NCBI GenBank assembly: GCA_017503015.1
Contig: JAFVTX010000009.1
Coordinates: 1 to 64,000, forward strand
Source: Fibrobacter sp.
GTDB lineage: Bacteria; Fibrobacterota; Fibrobacteria; Fibrobacterales; Fibrobacteraceae
Direction: 5' to 3'
DNA length: 64,000 bases
In this document: positions 33,093-41,833 of the stretch, in pieces
Position numbering within the stretch: the first letter of the stretch is position 1
Layout: each line of letters begins with the position of its first letter
Notes under the pieces: model-generated
What the model was told of the DNA's origin: nothing
What the model saw: only the letters and a program-made list of their open reading frames with translations
Database searches by the model: none
Position numbers and translations under genes: made by a program

Positions 33093-33842
33093 ATGGAACA
33101 AACCAACCTTTTACACAAGATTTTCAAACTCTGGTTTCGCCAGAAGTCCGGTGGCGGGCTTGAGGCGAAGCTCGGGTACAGGTTCAAGGACCCGGAACTT
33201 TTGGCCCACGCCCTGGTCCACCGGTCCTTCTTGTCGGGCACGGACATGCCCTACGAAAGCAATAACGAACGCCTGGAATTTTTGGGCGATTCCGTGCTGA
33301 ACATGCTTACCACTGAGTTCCTTTACAAGATGTACCCCGACGACCCGGAAGGGGAGCTTTCCAAGCGGAAAAGCGCCATTGTTTCTGGCCATGCCTGCGC
33401 CCAGTCCTCTAAGGAATGGAGCCTGAGCGAGTTCATCAAGATGGGCAAGGCCGAAGCCAAGATGGGCGGTCGGGGCAAGGAAAGCATTCTGGCCGACGCC
33501 TACGAGGCGGTGCTGGGGGCGGTGTATCTGGATGGCGGGCTGGAAGAAGTCCGTGCCATTCTAAACAAGTTCCATTTCCCTCGGGCCAAGGAAATTATCG
33601 TGGCCGAAGATTTTGTGAACCACAAGAGTGCCCTGCTGGAATACCTGCAAGGAAAGCTCCACACGGTGCCGGAATACGTGCTGGTGGAAGAATCCGGACC
33701 CGAACACCAGAAACTGTTCACCACCGAAGTCCATGTGAACGGCAAGGTTTACGGTCGCGGCCAGGGTGGCAACAAGAAAAAGGCCGAACAGGAAGCCTCC
33801 CGCGTGACGCTGGAGATGCTCTTGAAAGAGAATGACGGTTAG
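33093..33842 (+). CDS. rnc: Ribonuclease III
   Basis: N-terminal catalytic domain with the signature NERLEFLGDS (about 57-66), the upstream HRSFLSG and the second acidic site ILADAYEAVLGAVYLDGG. A C-terminal double-stranded-RNA-binding domain (about 168-245) has KSALLEYLQGK and NKKKAEQEASRVTLEMLLK. It cleaves double-stranded RNA and processes rRNA and mRNA. The repeat hairpins in this region could be its substrates. fabF, often between acpP and rnc, is absent. Confidence 0.95.
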   Translation: MEQTNLLHKIFKLWFRQKSGGGLEAKLGYRFKDPELLAHALVHRSFLSGTDMPYESNNERLEFLGDSVLNMLTTEFLYKMYPDDPEGELSKRKSAIVSGHACAQSSKEWSLSEFIKMGKAEAKMGGRGKESILADAYEAVLGAVYLDGGLEEVRAILNKFHFPRAKEIIVAEDFVNHKSALLEYLQGKLHTVPEYVLVEESGPEHQKLFTTEVHVNGKVYGRGQGGNKKKAEQEASRVTLEMLLKENDG

Positions 33843-33846
33843 AGTC

Positions 33847-33890
33847 TCGTCATCCTGAACGGAGTGCGAAGCACGAAGTGAAGGATCTAG
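33847..33890. repeat. Dispersed intergenic repeat of 'cgtcatcctgaa' type
   Basis: The string cgtcatcctgaac...gtgc-gaa-gcac...gaaggatctag has the form of dispersed repeats in this lineage: a 'cgtcatcctga' head, a triloop palindrome gtgc/gcac (also seen at 31828) and a 'gaaggatctag' tail complementary to the head. It separates rnc from the binding-protein gene. Confidence 0.6.
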
Positions 33891-33906
33891 ACCTGAGGAT
33901 TTGATT

Positions 33907-35727
33907 ATGAAAAGAGATAAAATGCAATTACGGCCTACGGTGTTGGCTGTCGCGACGTCCCTGATGGTGGTATCCCTCGCCCTAACCGCCTGCAATGAAC
34001 AGGGATCTGCGGGTACGAAGTCCGCGGGCAAGAACGTTGATTTAAACTGTCCCGAGATGCCGATCGATTCCACCGCTACGGGCGAGTTCGACCCCATAGC
34101 TTCGAAGGATGCCCGCCCCTGTGGCGCGATTACGCTTTGGGGCTCCGCGATGCCGAAGTCTTTTAACATGTGGGAAGATTACAACAGCTTCTCGGCGGAA
34201 CTCATGGGCATGATGTTCGAGCCTCTCGTGAGCCTGCACAGTACCGAAGACCGGGAAGTGGGAATCCTCGCCGACAGCTGGAACGTGTCCGAAGACGGCA
34301 AGACGTTCACCTTCCACGTGGACCCGCGCGCCAAGTGGAGCGACGGCAAGCCGGTGACCGCCGAAGATGTGCAGTTCTACTACGACGTCATCATGGATGA
34401 GAAGAACCTGACGCCCATATTCAAGGTGGGACTCAGCCGCTTTGACCGCCCCGAGGTCGTGGACAGCTTGACCATCAAGATGACTGCGAAGGAATCTCAC
34501 TGGGGTAACTTCTGGGAAGCTGCGGGAATGCTCGCCTTTCCGAAGCACGCCTGGGCAGGGAAGGACTTCAATCAAATTCGTTATGATTTTCCGGTGGTGT
34601 CCGGTCCGTACAAGATCAAGACCTTCCGCGAAGACCGCTATGTGGAACTTGCCCGCCGTGCCGACTGGTGGGGCTTCAAGAAGAACTGGAACCGCGGTAA
34701 GTACAACTTCGAAAAAATCCGCTACCGCTTCATGAACGACCAGACCAAAGCGCTGGAAGCCTTCAAGAAGCAGGACATCAACGCCTACGCCATTTATACT
34801 AGCAGTATCTGGATGAAACAGACTGACTTTGACGCCTTGCAGAAGGGTTGGGCGGTCAAGCAGCGCATTTTCAACAAGGAACCTATCGGATTCCAGGGCA
34901 TGGCCATCAACTTGCGCAAGCCGCAATTCCAAGACGTACGTGTGCGCCGCGCCCTCAACATGCTCCTGAACCGCGAAGCCATGAACGAAAAGTACATGTA
35001 CAACCAGTACTTCTTGCTCAACAGCTATTACCCTGACTTGTGGGAAGGTAACCAGAATCCGACGGCGCCGCTCTACAAGTTCAATCCGGACAGCGCTCGT
35101 GCCCTCTTTGCCGAGGCGGGCTACAAGGTGAATGCCCAGGGCGTTCTGGAGAAGGACGGCAAACCGTTTGCGATTAATTTCATTACTAGCCAAGAAGATT
35201 TGCGCCACCTGACGCTGTTCCAGGAAGACTTGAAGAAAGTGGGCGTTGTCGCAACCATCGAACAGATGTCGCAGAGTACCTTACGCAAGCGTCTGGATGA
35301 CGCCGACTTCGACCTTTATTGGGTGAACTGGGGTGCAGGCCGCCTCCGCGATCCGGAAGCCAGCTGGTATTCTACAACCGCGCTTCAGAAGGGTACAAAT
35401 AACCTTGCCGGCGTGCAGGACAAGGTGGTGGATAGCTTAATCAACTTGCAGAAGACTGAATTCGATCTCGCGAAGCGTAACGAAATCCTGAAGGCGCTGG
35501 ATAACCGCCTCGCCGAAATCGTGCCTTACGTGCTTATGTGGCAATGCGACCACCACCGCATTCTTTACTGGAATCGCTACGGCACTCCGGAAAAAGTATT
35601 CGACCGCTTCAACCGCGAAGACGCCATTCCGGTTTACTGGTGGCTTGACCCCACGAAGTCCGCAGCTCTTGACAAGGCCATGAAGGCGGGGGAGAACCTG
35701 CCGATTCCGGAATACGACGTGAAGTAA
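33907..35727 (+). CDS. Extracellular solute-binding lipoprotein, family 5 (peptide-type)
   Basis: Signal peptide with lipobox LTAC (LALTACNEQGSAG). The mature part matches SBP family 5: FEPLVS, WNVSEDGKTFTFHVDPRAKWSDGKPVTAEDV, the FVVSGPYK-like VVSGPYKIK, QDVRVRRALNMLLNREAM, and SARALFAEAGYK. Members bind oligopeptides, dipeptides, nickel or sugars for ABC importers. No permease or ATPase is next to it; the OppF-like gene at 20596 is 13 kb away. Start 33907 (MKRDKMQL) or 33922. Confidence 0.85.
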   Translation: MKRDKMQLRPTVLAVATSLMVVSLALTACNEQGSAGTKSAGKNVDLNCPEMPIDSTATGEFDPIASKDARPCGAITLWGSAMPKSFNMWEDYNSFSAELMGMMFEPLVSLHSTEDREVGILADSWNVSEDGKTFTFHVDPRAKWSDGKPVTAEDVQFYYDVIMDEKNLTPIFKVGLSRFDRPEVVDSLTIKMTAKESHWGNFWEAAGMLAFPKHAWAGKDFNQIRYDFPVVSGPYKIKTFREDRYVELARRADWWGFKKNWNRGKYNFEKIRYRFMNDQTKALEAFKKQDINAYAIYTSSIWMKQTDFDALQKGWAVKQRIFNKEPIGFQGMAINLRKPQFQDVRVRRALNMLLNREAMNEKYMYNQYFLLNSYYPDLWEGNQNPTAPLYKFNPDSARALFAEAGYKVNAQGVLEKDGKPFAINFITSQEDLRHLTLFQEDLKKVGVVATIEQMSQSTLRKRLDDADFDLYWVNWGAGRLRDPEASWYSTTALQKGTNNLAGVQDKVVDSLINLQKTEFDLAKRNEILKALDNRLAEIVPYVLMWQCDHHRILYWNRYGTPEKVFDRFNREDAIPVYWWLDPTKSAALDKAMKAGENLPIPEYDVK

Positions 35728-35772
35728 TGCGGCCTGTGGTCGTTAATTGCTCCCGTTCCAGGAACTACGTCA

Positions 35773-35793
35773 TGGCGGACAACGATCCGCCAT
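35773..35793 (+). other. Hairpin downstream of the solute-binding protein gene
   Basis: Perfect arms atggcgga (35773-35780) and tccgccat (35786-35793 or adjacent) around a short loop, 46 nt past the stop. No T-run follows, so it may stabilise the transcript end rather than terminate it. Confidence 0.55.
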
Positions 35794-35802
35794 CTAGCAA
35801 AT

Positions 35803-35827
35803 AAAAAAGGCGTGCTTTTGGGCACGC
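35803..35827 (-). terminator. Terminator of the outer-membrane protein gene
   Basis: On the minus strand ggcgtgc-ccaaaa-gcacgcc is followed by six T (complement of 35803-35808). It lies 24 bp downstream of the stop at 35851. Confidence 0.88.
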
Positions 35828-35850
35828 CATTCTTAGCAAAATACTTACGA

Positions 35851-36627
35851 CTAGAAGAAGAATTCGGCACCGACATAGAGGCCGGTTGCGTCGCCGTCGT
35901 CAACCTTTCCGCTGCGGACAAAGAGTTTGGCAATCAAGTCCAACTGGTTGGGAATCACGAAGTAGTCTGCACCCAGCCAGATGTTGATTTGCTTGTTGCC
36001 GTCGTCATTGTGTCCTCTTTCCGTTCCGTGGTCGTCCCAGGTGCTTTCGGTCAAGCGGTATTTGAGTTGCAGGCCAACGAAGGGGGTCACGCCCACGTCG
36101 GGAACGGTGTATGCCAATTCGCCGCCCAGATGGATGTCAAGTCCGCGTTCATTGTCGTCGTGCTCAAAGCCCCAGAGAACGCCGGCTTCGGTACCGAACT
36201 TCATGCCGGGAACTTCGTTAATGGGCATGCTGAACTGGGCACCGGCGTAAATGAAGATTTCATCACTGGTGACTTCGTCACCGCCGATAGGCAAATGAAC
36301 ATCGCCAAAGATGGTAATCATGGGAGCAATTCCATAACGGACTCCCAAAGTCAGGTCACGAAGTCCGTCACCGCCATTGGCGCAGCCATCACAATCCGTT
36401 TCGCTCCAGAGCTGATAACCCCAGCCTTGCAGGGACAGTTCCAAATTCTGAATCAGGCTGTAGCGAGCTCCGATTTTGAGACCTGCTTGAGACCAGTCGT
36501 GGTCCCAGTCGTAGTAGAGGCCGGCTTCGGCAGAACCCTTGCCGGCTTCGAGAACCGGGTAGTAGTTCCAGGTGGCGAATGCGGCACTTACGGCGAGAGC
36601 TGAGGCCAGAGCGATTTTCTTGAACAT
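35851..36627 (-). CDS. Outer-membrane beta-barrel protein (porin-like)
   Basis: Signal peptide MFKKIALASALAVSAAFA. The mature 240 residues alternate polar and hydrophobic residues with aromatic pairs (YYPVLEAGKGSAEAGLYYDW, IGARYSLIQNLELSLQGWGY) and end with GLYVGAEFFF, the typical C-terminal Phe of barrel proteins. Possibly a channel or calcium/acid-binding barrel. Monocistronic, with its own terminator. Function unknown. Confidence 0.72.
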   Translation of the reverse strand: MFKKIALASALAVSAAFATWNYYPVLEAGKGSAEAGLYYDWDHDWSQAGLKIGARYSLIQNLELSLQGWGYQLWSETDCDGCANGGDGLRDLTLGVRYGIAPMITIFGDVHLPIGGDEVTSDEIFIYAGAQFSMPINEVPGMKFGTEAGVLWGFEHDDNERGLDIHLGGELAYTVPDVGVTPFVGLQLKYRLTESTWDDHGTERGHNDDGNKQINIWLGADYFVIPNQLDLIAKLFVRSGKVDDGDATGLYVGAEFFF

Positions 36628-36693
36628 GGAAAACTCCTTGAATGCGTTATTTTCGAGCGCAAATATAGAAAAAGGAGTGGCGAGGTTCTTGCG

Positions 36694-37893
36694 CTAACCC
36701 TTGAACTTCAGGAATTTCCAGAGGTATTTGGCTGATTGCAAAGGAGTCTTGAGGAACGCCGACTTTTTGTAGCCGCTGAGGGCGAAACCCTGCAACACCT
36801 TGTAGAGCCCGATTTGTTCGTCACGGTCGATGTTCAGCAGGAACTTGCGGAACTTGAATTCAAAGTCGTGGGTGCTTCCGAACTTGAGGTAGCAGGTGTT
36901 TTCGTAGTTCTTGAGGAAAGCCTTTGAAAGGTTCCCGCATTCTAGGCCCTGGTGCACGGTATTGGCACAATACCGTCCGGCCCGCATGGCCGCCGCGATG
37001 CCGCCTCCGGTGAGGGGGTTCGTGTGGTGGGCGGCGTCGCCCACCAGGGCAAAACGGTCCAGGATGTAACTCTTGAGGGTGCTGGAGACCGGCACGAGAC
37101 CACCCACCACCTTGTTCACTTTGGAACCGGGGAAAAGTTTGTCTAGCCATTCCTGGGTGGTTTCCAGGATGTTCTTTTCGTGCTTGCCGCCGAACAGGAA
37201 TCCCGCACCGAAGTTGGTGACGTTCGATTTCTGTTTGGGGAAACTCCAGATGTAGCCATCGTTGATAAAGTCGTGGCCCTGCCAGAAGGTGAGGTAGTCG
37301 GGCTTGGTCAGCAGGCCTTCTACTTGAATGTCCACGCCGGTGCAGGTCATGGTGGGGGCCTGCAGGCTCTTGAGCCCGAGACTCCGTCCGATGCGGGCCT
37401 CTACGCCTTCTGCCGAAATGACCATCTTGGCCCGGACTTCGGACGTGCGCGCGGCATCCCCGAGCCCCTCTACCACGCGGACTGTGCGGTAGCCGTTGGG
37501 TTCCTTGCCCATCACGTCGCTTACGGATTCGGCTCGGGCAAGGGTCACCAGTTCCACGCCGTCATTTTCGGCTAGATGGGCGAGCAGGGGGTCGAACTTT
37601 TCGCGGTTCAGCATGAGCCCCATGCCGGGCTTCGGGACCTCGATGTTCACGCCTGCAGGGCCGTAGATGTAGATGCCGTTGATGATGGTCTCGATACAGT
37701 CTTCGTCAATAGGGCCGTAGCTTTCCAGGTCTGAAAGGTTTGTGCTGGCCTCGCCGCAACGCACCGGGTAGCCGATTTTTTCCCGCTTCTCTAAAAGCAG
37801 CACGGAGCGGCCACGCTTTGCAAGTTCTCGGGCAGCAACGGAACCGCCGGGGCCCGCACCGATAACCACAACGTCATATTCTTCACGAAGCAT
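36694..37893 (-). CDS. Geranylgeranyl-reductase-family flavoprotein
   Basis: FAD-dependent oxidoreductase with GxGxxG (VVIGAGPGGSVAARELAKRG), KREKIGYPVRCGEA, the FAD motif GDAAHHTNPLTGGGIAAAMRAG and a C-terminal alpha part. Family members reduce geranylgeranyl groups of lipids (archaeal GGR, chlorophyll, menaquinone). Start MLREEYDV at 37893 overlaps the ferredoxin gene stop by 11 nt. The gene pair resembles the archaeal GGR-ferredoxin pair, in which the ferredoxin supplies electrons. Substrate is unknown here. Confidence 0.8.
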   Translation of the reverse strand: MLREEYDVVVIGAGPGGSVAARELAKRGRSVLLLEKREKIGYPVRCGEASTNLSDLESYGPIDEDCIETIINGIYIYGPAGVNIEVPKPGMGLMLNREKFDPLLAHLAENDGVELVTLARAESVSDVMGKEPNGYRTVRVVEGLGDAARTSEVRAKMVISAEGVEARIGRSLGLKSLQAPTMTCTGVDIQVEGLLTKPDYLTFWQGHDFINDGYIWSFPKQKSNVTNFGAGFLFGGKHEKNILETTQEWLDKLFPGSKVNKVVGGLVPVSSTLKSYILDRFALVGDAAHHTNPLTGGGIAAAMRAGRYCANTVHQGLECGNLSKAFLKNYENTCYLKFGSTHDFEFKFRKFLLNIDRDEQIGLYKVLQGFALSGYKKSAFLKTPLQSAKYLWKFLKFKG

Positions 37894-38077
37894 CGGCCAC
37901 CTCCTCAAGTGTCAGTGCCCCTACGGGGCATGCCCTGGTGCAGGTGCCGCACTTGGTGCATTTCTCGTGGTCGATTTGCAGGTCCAGGTTGTACATGTCA
38001 AGCGCCATGGCGGGGCATGCGCCAACGCAGCCTGCGCATTCCAGGCATTCTTCTCTGTTGTGGACCAGTCTTTTCAT
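37883..38077 (-). CDS. 2x[4Fe-4S] ferredoxin, probable partner of the reductase
   Basis: 64-residue protein with two cluster motifs CxxCxxCxxxCP (CLECAGCVGACP and CTKCGTCTRACP). The order and spacing of Cys are those of bacterial dicluster ferredoxins. It is upstream of, and overlaps, the reductase gene, so the two are likely translated together. The intergenic space before it holds repeat palindromes (38102-38168). Confidence 0.88.
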   Translation of the reverse strand: MKRLVHNREECLECAGCVGACPAMALDMYNLDLQIDHEKCTKCGTCTRACPVGALTLEEVADAS

Positions 38078-38101
38078 GTTGTGAAATATATAAAATATGG
38101 G

Positions 38102-38168
38102 GGATCCCCGACCAAGTCGGGGATGACAAGGGAGAGTAATCGGGGATGACCCCGGAACAGGTCCGGGG
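38102..38168. repeat. Palindromic repeat cluster upstream of ferredoxin
   Basis: Perfect inverted repeats atccccgac/gtcggggat (loop caa..) around 38103-38124, and ccccgga/tccgggg around 38149-38166, with related gatgac/atgacc words between. The first is of the same form as the central hairpin in the rlmD and gluQ insertions. Confidence 0.7.
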
Positions 38169-38208
38169 CAGGCTCGGGGAGGGATGCGTGGGGTTGACTA
38201 TGGAAAGG

Positions 38209-39723
38209 TTATGTTTCGGGCTCTTGTTCGGGAGCTTCGCTCTCTTCCTTGGCGGGCTTCAAGCTTTCGGCCTTGGCAAGCATCTTGCGGGCCTGCACCG
38301 CCAAAATGTCGCCGTCGCCCAGTTCTAGCACCTTGTTTAGGCGGGCGATGCCCTGCTCCAAATCCCAGTTTTTGTTGACTCGGATTTCGCCGATGTTGTA
38401 GAGGGCGCGTCGAGCCAGGGTCACGTTGGTTTCCAGGGAAAGTCCTTTTTCCAGAAGGACAAGGGCAGAATCCAGGCTGGTCTTGGATTTGGCTGTTTCG
38501 CCCCATTCCAGCCACTGGGCGCTGGGAACCTCGATAAACACGCTGGGGCTGGTCATCAGGTCTGCGAGTTTCTTGATGGCGGGGGCATCGACGGGGTGTT
38601 CCTGCAAGAGGGCGTTCATCGCCTGGCTCAAAATGCGCTGTGCCGATTCGAAGTGGGCCTTGTTGGCCTCGTCCAGTCCTTGGTCTATGAGGGCCCTGTT
38701 CCGAGCTTTTCGTGCGGCCATCGGGTTTGCCGCCGCGTTTTTCTTGAGGCGTTCGGCCAGGGCGTCGGCCTGGTGCTCCTGGAGGGTCTTGAACCTGCGG
38801 GGAATCTTGCATCCGGCCAAGGCGCCAAGCCCAAAGGTTACGAGGCTTGCAACGCCCACGGCGCTGAAAATTCCTCCGTTCAGCGCGAAGTTCACCAGAA
38901 CATCTAGGGCAACACCTGCGATGGCAACACCTTTTGTGAGTGCCGAGACCTTGTCGTTAGAAGGCGGGAACGCTACCGCTCCCAACATAAAGCACAGGGC
39001 GACACTTGCGCCCATGTACCGCTCCACCGCGTAGTGGTCAAAGAAGGATGTTGCCGTAAAGAGAGATACGAAAATTCCGCCCACAAGGACAAGTCCTGCT
39101 GCAATGCCGGATGCAACCGCCACGCCCCACCGGTCCGAAAGCCTGTAGTAGGCGAAGCAGAAGAATCCTGCGAACAGCAAGAAGCTTAATACCCCCGGAA
39201 AAAGAATCCAGCTAGTCAGAAGCCTGTCATATTCTTCTTCGGCAGGCACAAAAGCTAGGCGGTAGCGCAGGTGCTTGTCGGTGTAAGCCTTGATCCACTT
39301 GTTCTGCTCGCGGACAAAGTCATTTTCTTTAGGATAGTAGTTGTGCTCCTTGATAAACTCATCCTTGCCGCCCTTGATTTCCCACCATTCCCTGAATTCC
39401 TTTTTCATCTGCTCTACGCGGTCTTCTACCACCAGGGCGCCGTTCTCTTTCAGGTAGCGTTCACGGAACTGCTCGAATTCTTCGTTACGGGTCTTTTCGT
39501 CGGCCTTGAGGCCAACGGATTCGAACTGCTTGGCTCCTTCATCTTCCCACCACTGGTCAAAGGTTTTCTCGATGTTGGATTCCCGCTGTTTCTGCTTGAT
39601 TTGCGGCGAAAGGGCGGTGACGGCGTTGAATATGCCGATGGCAATCACCAGTCCGAAAACGATATAGTGGTGGACCTTGAGTCCTTTCAAAAAATCCTTG
39701 ACGCTGTTCAAAATGTCTCCCAT
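38209..39723 (-). CDS. Membrane protein with TPR-like C-terminus
   Basis: The 504-residue protein has an N-terminal membrane segment (HHYIVFGLVIAIGIFNAVTA), a charged coiled coil (about 45-150), four to five central membrane segments (about 165-300, e.g. LFPGVLSFLLFAGFFCFAYY), and a helical C-terminal part with TPR-like pairs (ALVLLEKGLSLETNVTLARRAL). The start lies 4 nt after the stop of the Ser/Thr kinase, so the two are probably made together. It may be a target or scaffold of the kinase. Function unknown. Confidence 0.62.
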   Translation of the reverse strand: MGDILNSVKDFLKGLKVHHYIVFGLVIAIGIFNAVTALSPQIKQKQRESNIEKTFDQWWEDEGAKQFESVGLKADEKTRNEEFEQFRERYLKENGALVVEDRVEQMKKEFREWWEIKGGKDEFIKEHNYYPKENDFVREQNKWIKAYTDKHLRYRLAFVPAEEEYDRLLTSWILFPGVLSFLLFAGFFCFAYYRLSDRWGVAVASGIAAGLVLVGGIFVSLFTATSFFDHYAVERYMGASVALCFMLGAVAFPPSNDKVSALTKGVAIAGVALDVLVNFALNGGIFSAVGVASLVTFGLGALAGCKIPRRFKTLQEHQADALAERLKKNAAANPMAARKARNRALIDQGLDEANKAHFESAQRILSQAMNALLQEHPVDAPAIKKLADLMTSPSVFIEVPSAQWLEWGETAKSKTSLDSALVLLEKGLSLETNVTLARRALYNIGEIRVNKNWDLEQGIARLNKVLELGDGDILAVQARKMLAKAESLKPAKEESEAPEQEPET

Positions 39724-39727
39724 GACA

Positions 39728-40825
39728 CTACCTGTTGTATTCCCTGAGCTGGTTCCACAAGAAGTCGGTGTTCACGTCCCGATAACCCAGGGCGTTGACC
39801 TTTTCCCTTAATTTGTGCGCGATTTCGAAAAGGTTCGGGCAGCTTTGCATCCGCTCGAAACTGTCAAAAATGGTGAGCCGGTCGATCCATTCCGAAAGCT
39901 CCGGGAATCTTGGGTCCTGGAACTTGTTTTCCCTGCCTGTCTTCAGGTATCCCAGGTAGCGGTCCGTAATACGGTAACCGTCTTCGGTAAAGATGTCCAT
40001 GGCCCGAGGGAACAGTTTTTCGCCGGTGAGGTATTCGTGGACGATGATGCCGAAGCTGAAATAGTCCACCGAAGACGAAAGGTTCTCTCCCATGATGGCC
40101 TGCTCCGGGGCACTGTAGCAGGGCGTCAGCTGCCCGCCGTACTCATTCACCGTCTCTCGCAGTTTTGCCTGGGCGTAACCGAAATCGCAGATGAGAATCT
40201 TGTGGTTGTTCTTGTGCAGGGGATTTTGGCACAAGAGCAGGTTCTTGGGCTTCAAGTCCTTGTGGATGACCTGGTAGTAGTGCAGCTGGCTGATGGTGTT
40301 GGCCAGGTAGGCTATCTGGGCGATGCGATGGAGAATCTCGTCGTCGGTGAGCTTTGTCTTGAACATCTTGTCCAGGGAGCAGCCCTTGATGAATTCCATC
40401 TTGAGGTAGGGGTGCCTGCCGGCGAGGCCTCCGCCAAAACTCTGGACCACGCCTTCGATGTTGGTGGCGCGAATCAGGTTGTTGATGCGAATTTCGTCTT
40501 GGAATGCGCTCAGGAGCATGTTCAGACGGTGGAGGCGATTCTTGCCCGGTGCCGCCCAGAATTTGCAGATTTTCACGACGATTTCCCGCTCGCCAAAGTG
40601 GTCGCTGTAACCGGGATGTTCAATCCAGAAATTTGCACGGTAAAGGTTGTTGGTGCCTTCCAGGGTGAGGGGCTCCACCAGCTCGATTTTTTCCATGGCG
40701 CCGCTGTGCAAGAATTCCGGGTTCTGGTCGAACCACCTTTGGTATTCTTCCATGGTGTAATGTGGCCGGAGTGCCAGGTTTCTTGACACTCTGTCCAAGG
40801 TCTCGGCAAGGATGTTCCTGAGCAT
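39728..40825 (-). CDS. Serine/threonine protein kinase
   Basis: A eukaryotic-like kinase: catalytic loop HKDLKPKNLLL (about 188-198), DFG (ICDFGYA), and SAPEQAI as the APE motif. The Lys of VVKICKFW could be the ATP-binding Lys and an acidic EIR near it the helix-C Glu. HKD replaces HRD, which is common in the group. All catalytic residues are present, so it should be active. It has no membrane segment. The membrane TPR protein follows directly. Confidence 0.85.
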   Translation of the reverse strand: MLRNILAETLDRVSRNLALRPHYTMEEYQRWFDQNPEFLHSGAMEKIELVEPLTLEGTNNLYRANFWIEHPGYSDHFGEREIVVKICKFWAAPGKNRLHRLNMLLSAFQDEIRINNLIRATNIEGVVQSFGGGLAGRHPYLKMEFIKGCSLDKMFKTKLTDDEILHRIAQIAYLANTISQLHYYQVIHKDLKPKNLLLCQNPLHKNNHKILICDFGYAQAKLRETVNEYGGQLTPCYSAPEQAIMGENLSSSVDYFSFGIIVHEYLTGEKLFPRAMDIFTEDGYRITDRYLGYLKTGRENKFQDPRFPELSEWIDRLTIFDSFERMQSCPNLFEIAHKLREKVNALGYRDVNTDFLWNQLREYNR

Positions 40826-40842
40826 GCGTCCAAAGATAGCTA

Positions 40843-40918
40843 ATTCGGAATTCAGAGTTCAGAATTCAGAGTTGCATTTTAAATAATTCTGAAATCCGAA
40901 ATCCGAATTCTGAAATTT
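40843..40918. repeat. Inverted word array (aattcagag family)
   Basis: Left side: aattcggaattcagagttcagaattc. Right side: attctgaaatccgaaatccgaattc. The two sides are partly complementary. It lies between the LOG-family gene and the kinase. A related array is at 60386-60416. Confidence 0.72.
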
Positions 40919-40919
40919 C

Positions 40920-41720
40920 TTATTCCATCGTCTTTTCTAGGGCATTGGTAATCACGTTGTAGGCGTCTTCTACCGTATCGCAGAAATGGAACAGCTTGAT
41001 ATCGTCCTTGTCGATCATTCCCGTTTCGGCCAGGTAGTTCCAGTTGATGACCTTGTTCCAGTACTTGCTGCCGTAAATCACCACGGGCATGCGGTCACCG
41101 TATTTCTTGGTCTGGATGAGGGTGAGGATTTCGAACATCTCGTCAAGGGTTCCAAACCCGCCGGGGAACACCACCAGGGCCTTGGCCATCTTCATGAACC
41201 AGTACTTGCGGATAAAGAAGTAGCGGAACTGCAGGTTCAGCTCGTCGTCTATATAGGGGTTGGGGTGTTGCTCGAAGGGCAGCCTGATGTTGAGGCCAAT
41301 GGAGGATGTTCCCACGTCGTTGGCACCCCGGTTGCCCGCTTCCATGATGCCCGGGCCACCGCCGGTCATGATGGCGAAACCCTTGTGCTGCTTGTTGGCC
41401 CAGCGGCCCAGCTTTGCGCTCAGTTCGTGGGCGGCGTCGTAGTATTCCGCTACGGCCTCTAGTTGCTTTAGACGGGCAACCTCTTTCTTGTTCTTGCAGC
41501 CCTTCAGGCGTTTCTTGATTTCGCTCATGGGCAGCGTGCGGGCCGAACCGAAGAACACGATGGTGTTCTGCACTCCCTCTTGCTGGAAAATCTGGTTGGG
41601 TGCCATGAATTCGGCGATAATCCTGATGGGGCGGCCAATTTCGCTGTCGATAAAGTCCATGTTGTGGTAAATCATCTTGCCAGGAATTGTCGAAATAGCC
41701 TTTTTACCTTTTGCAGCCAT
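40920..41720 (-). CDS. LOG-family (TIGR00730) Rossmann-fold protein
   Basis: The 266-residue protein has GGGPGIMEAGNRGA and PGGFGTLDE, the nucleotide-binding motifs of the lysine-decarboxylase-like LOG family. Members split AMP or cytokinin ribotides to give the free base, or serve as pyrimidine/purine 5'-nucleotide nucleosidases (PpnN type). The N-terminal extension (1-50) is charged. Catalytic Arg/Glu residues PGG-GT-E are intact. It is monocistronic. Confidence 0.85.
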   Translation of the reverse strand: MAAKGKKAISTIPGKMIYHNMDFIDSEIGRPIRIIAEFMAPNQIFQQEGVQNTIVFFGSARTLPMSEIKKRLKGCKNKKEVARLKQLEAVAEYYDAAHELSAKLGRWANKQHKGFAIMTGGGPGIMEAGNRGANDVGTSSIGLNIRLPFEQHPNPYIDDELNLQFRYFFIRKYWFMKMAKALVVFPGGFGTLDEMFEILTLIQTKKYGDRMPVVIYGSKYWNKVINWNYLAETGMIDKDDIKLFHFCDTVEDAYNVITNALEKTME

Positions 41721-41833
41721 GGTAGTCTCCTTTGCTTATCTTTTCCTATGACAAAATACCTTAAGAATGGGCAAAAAGCAACAAAAAAACACTTTTTTTT
41801 GCTTTCATTTGAAAAATTCGTTATATTTAGGGT

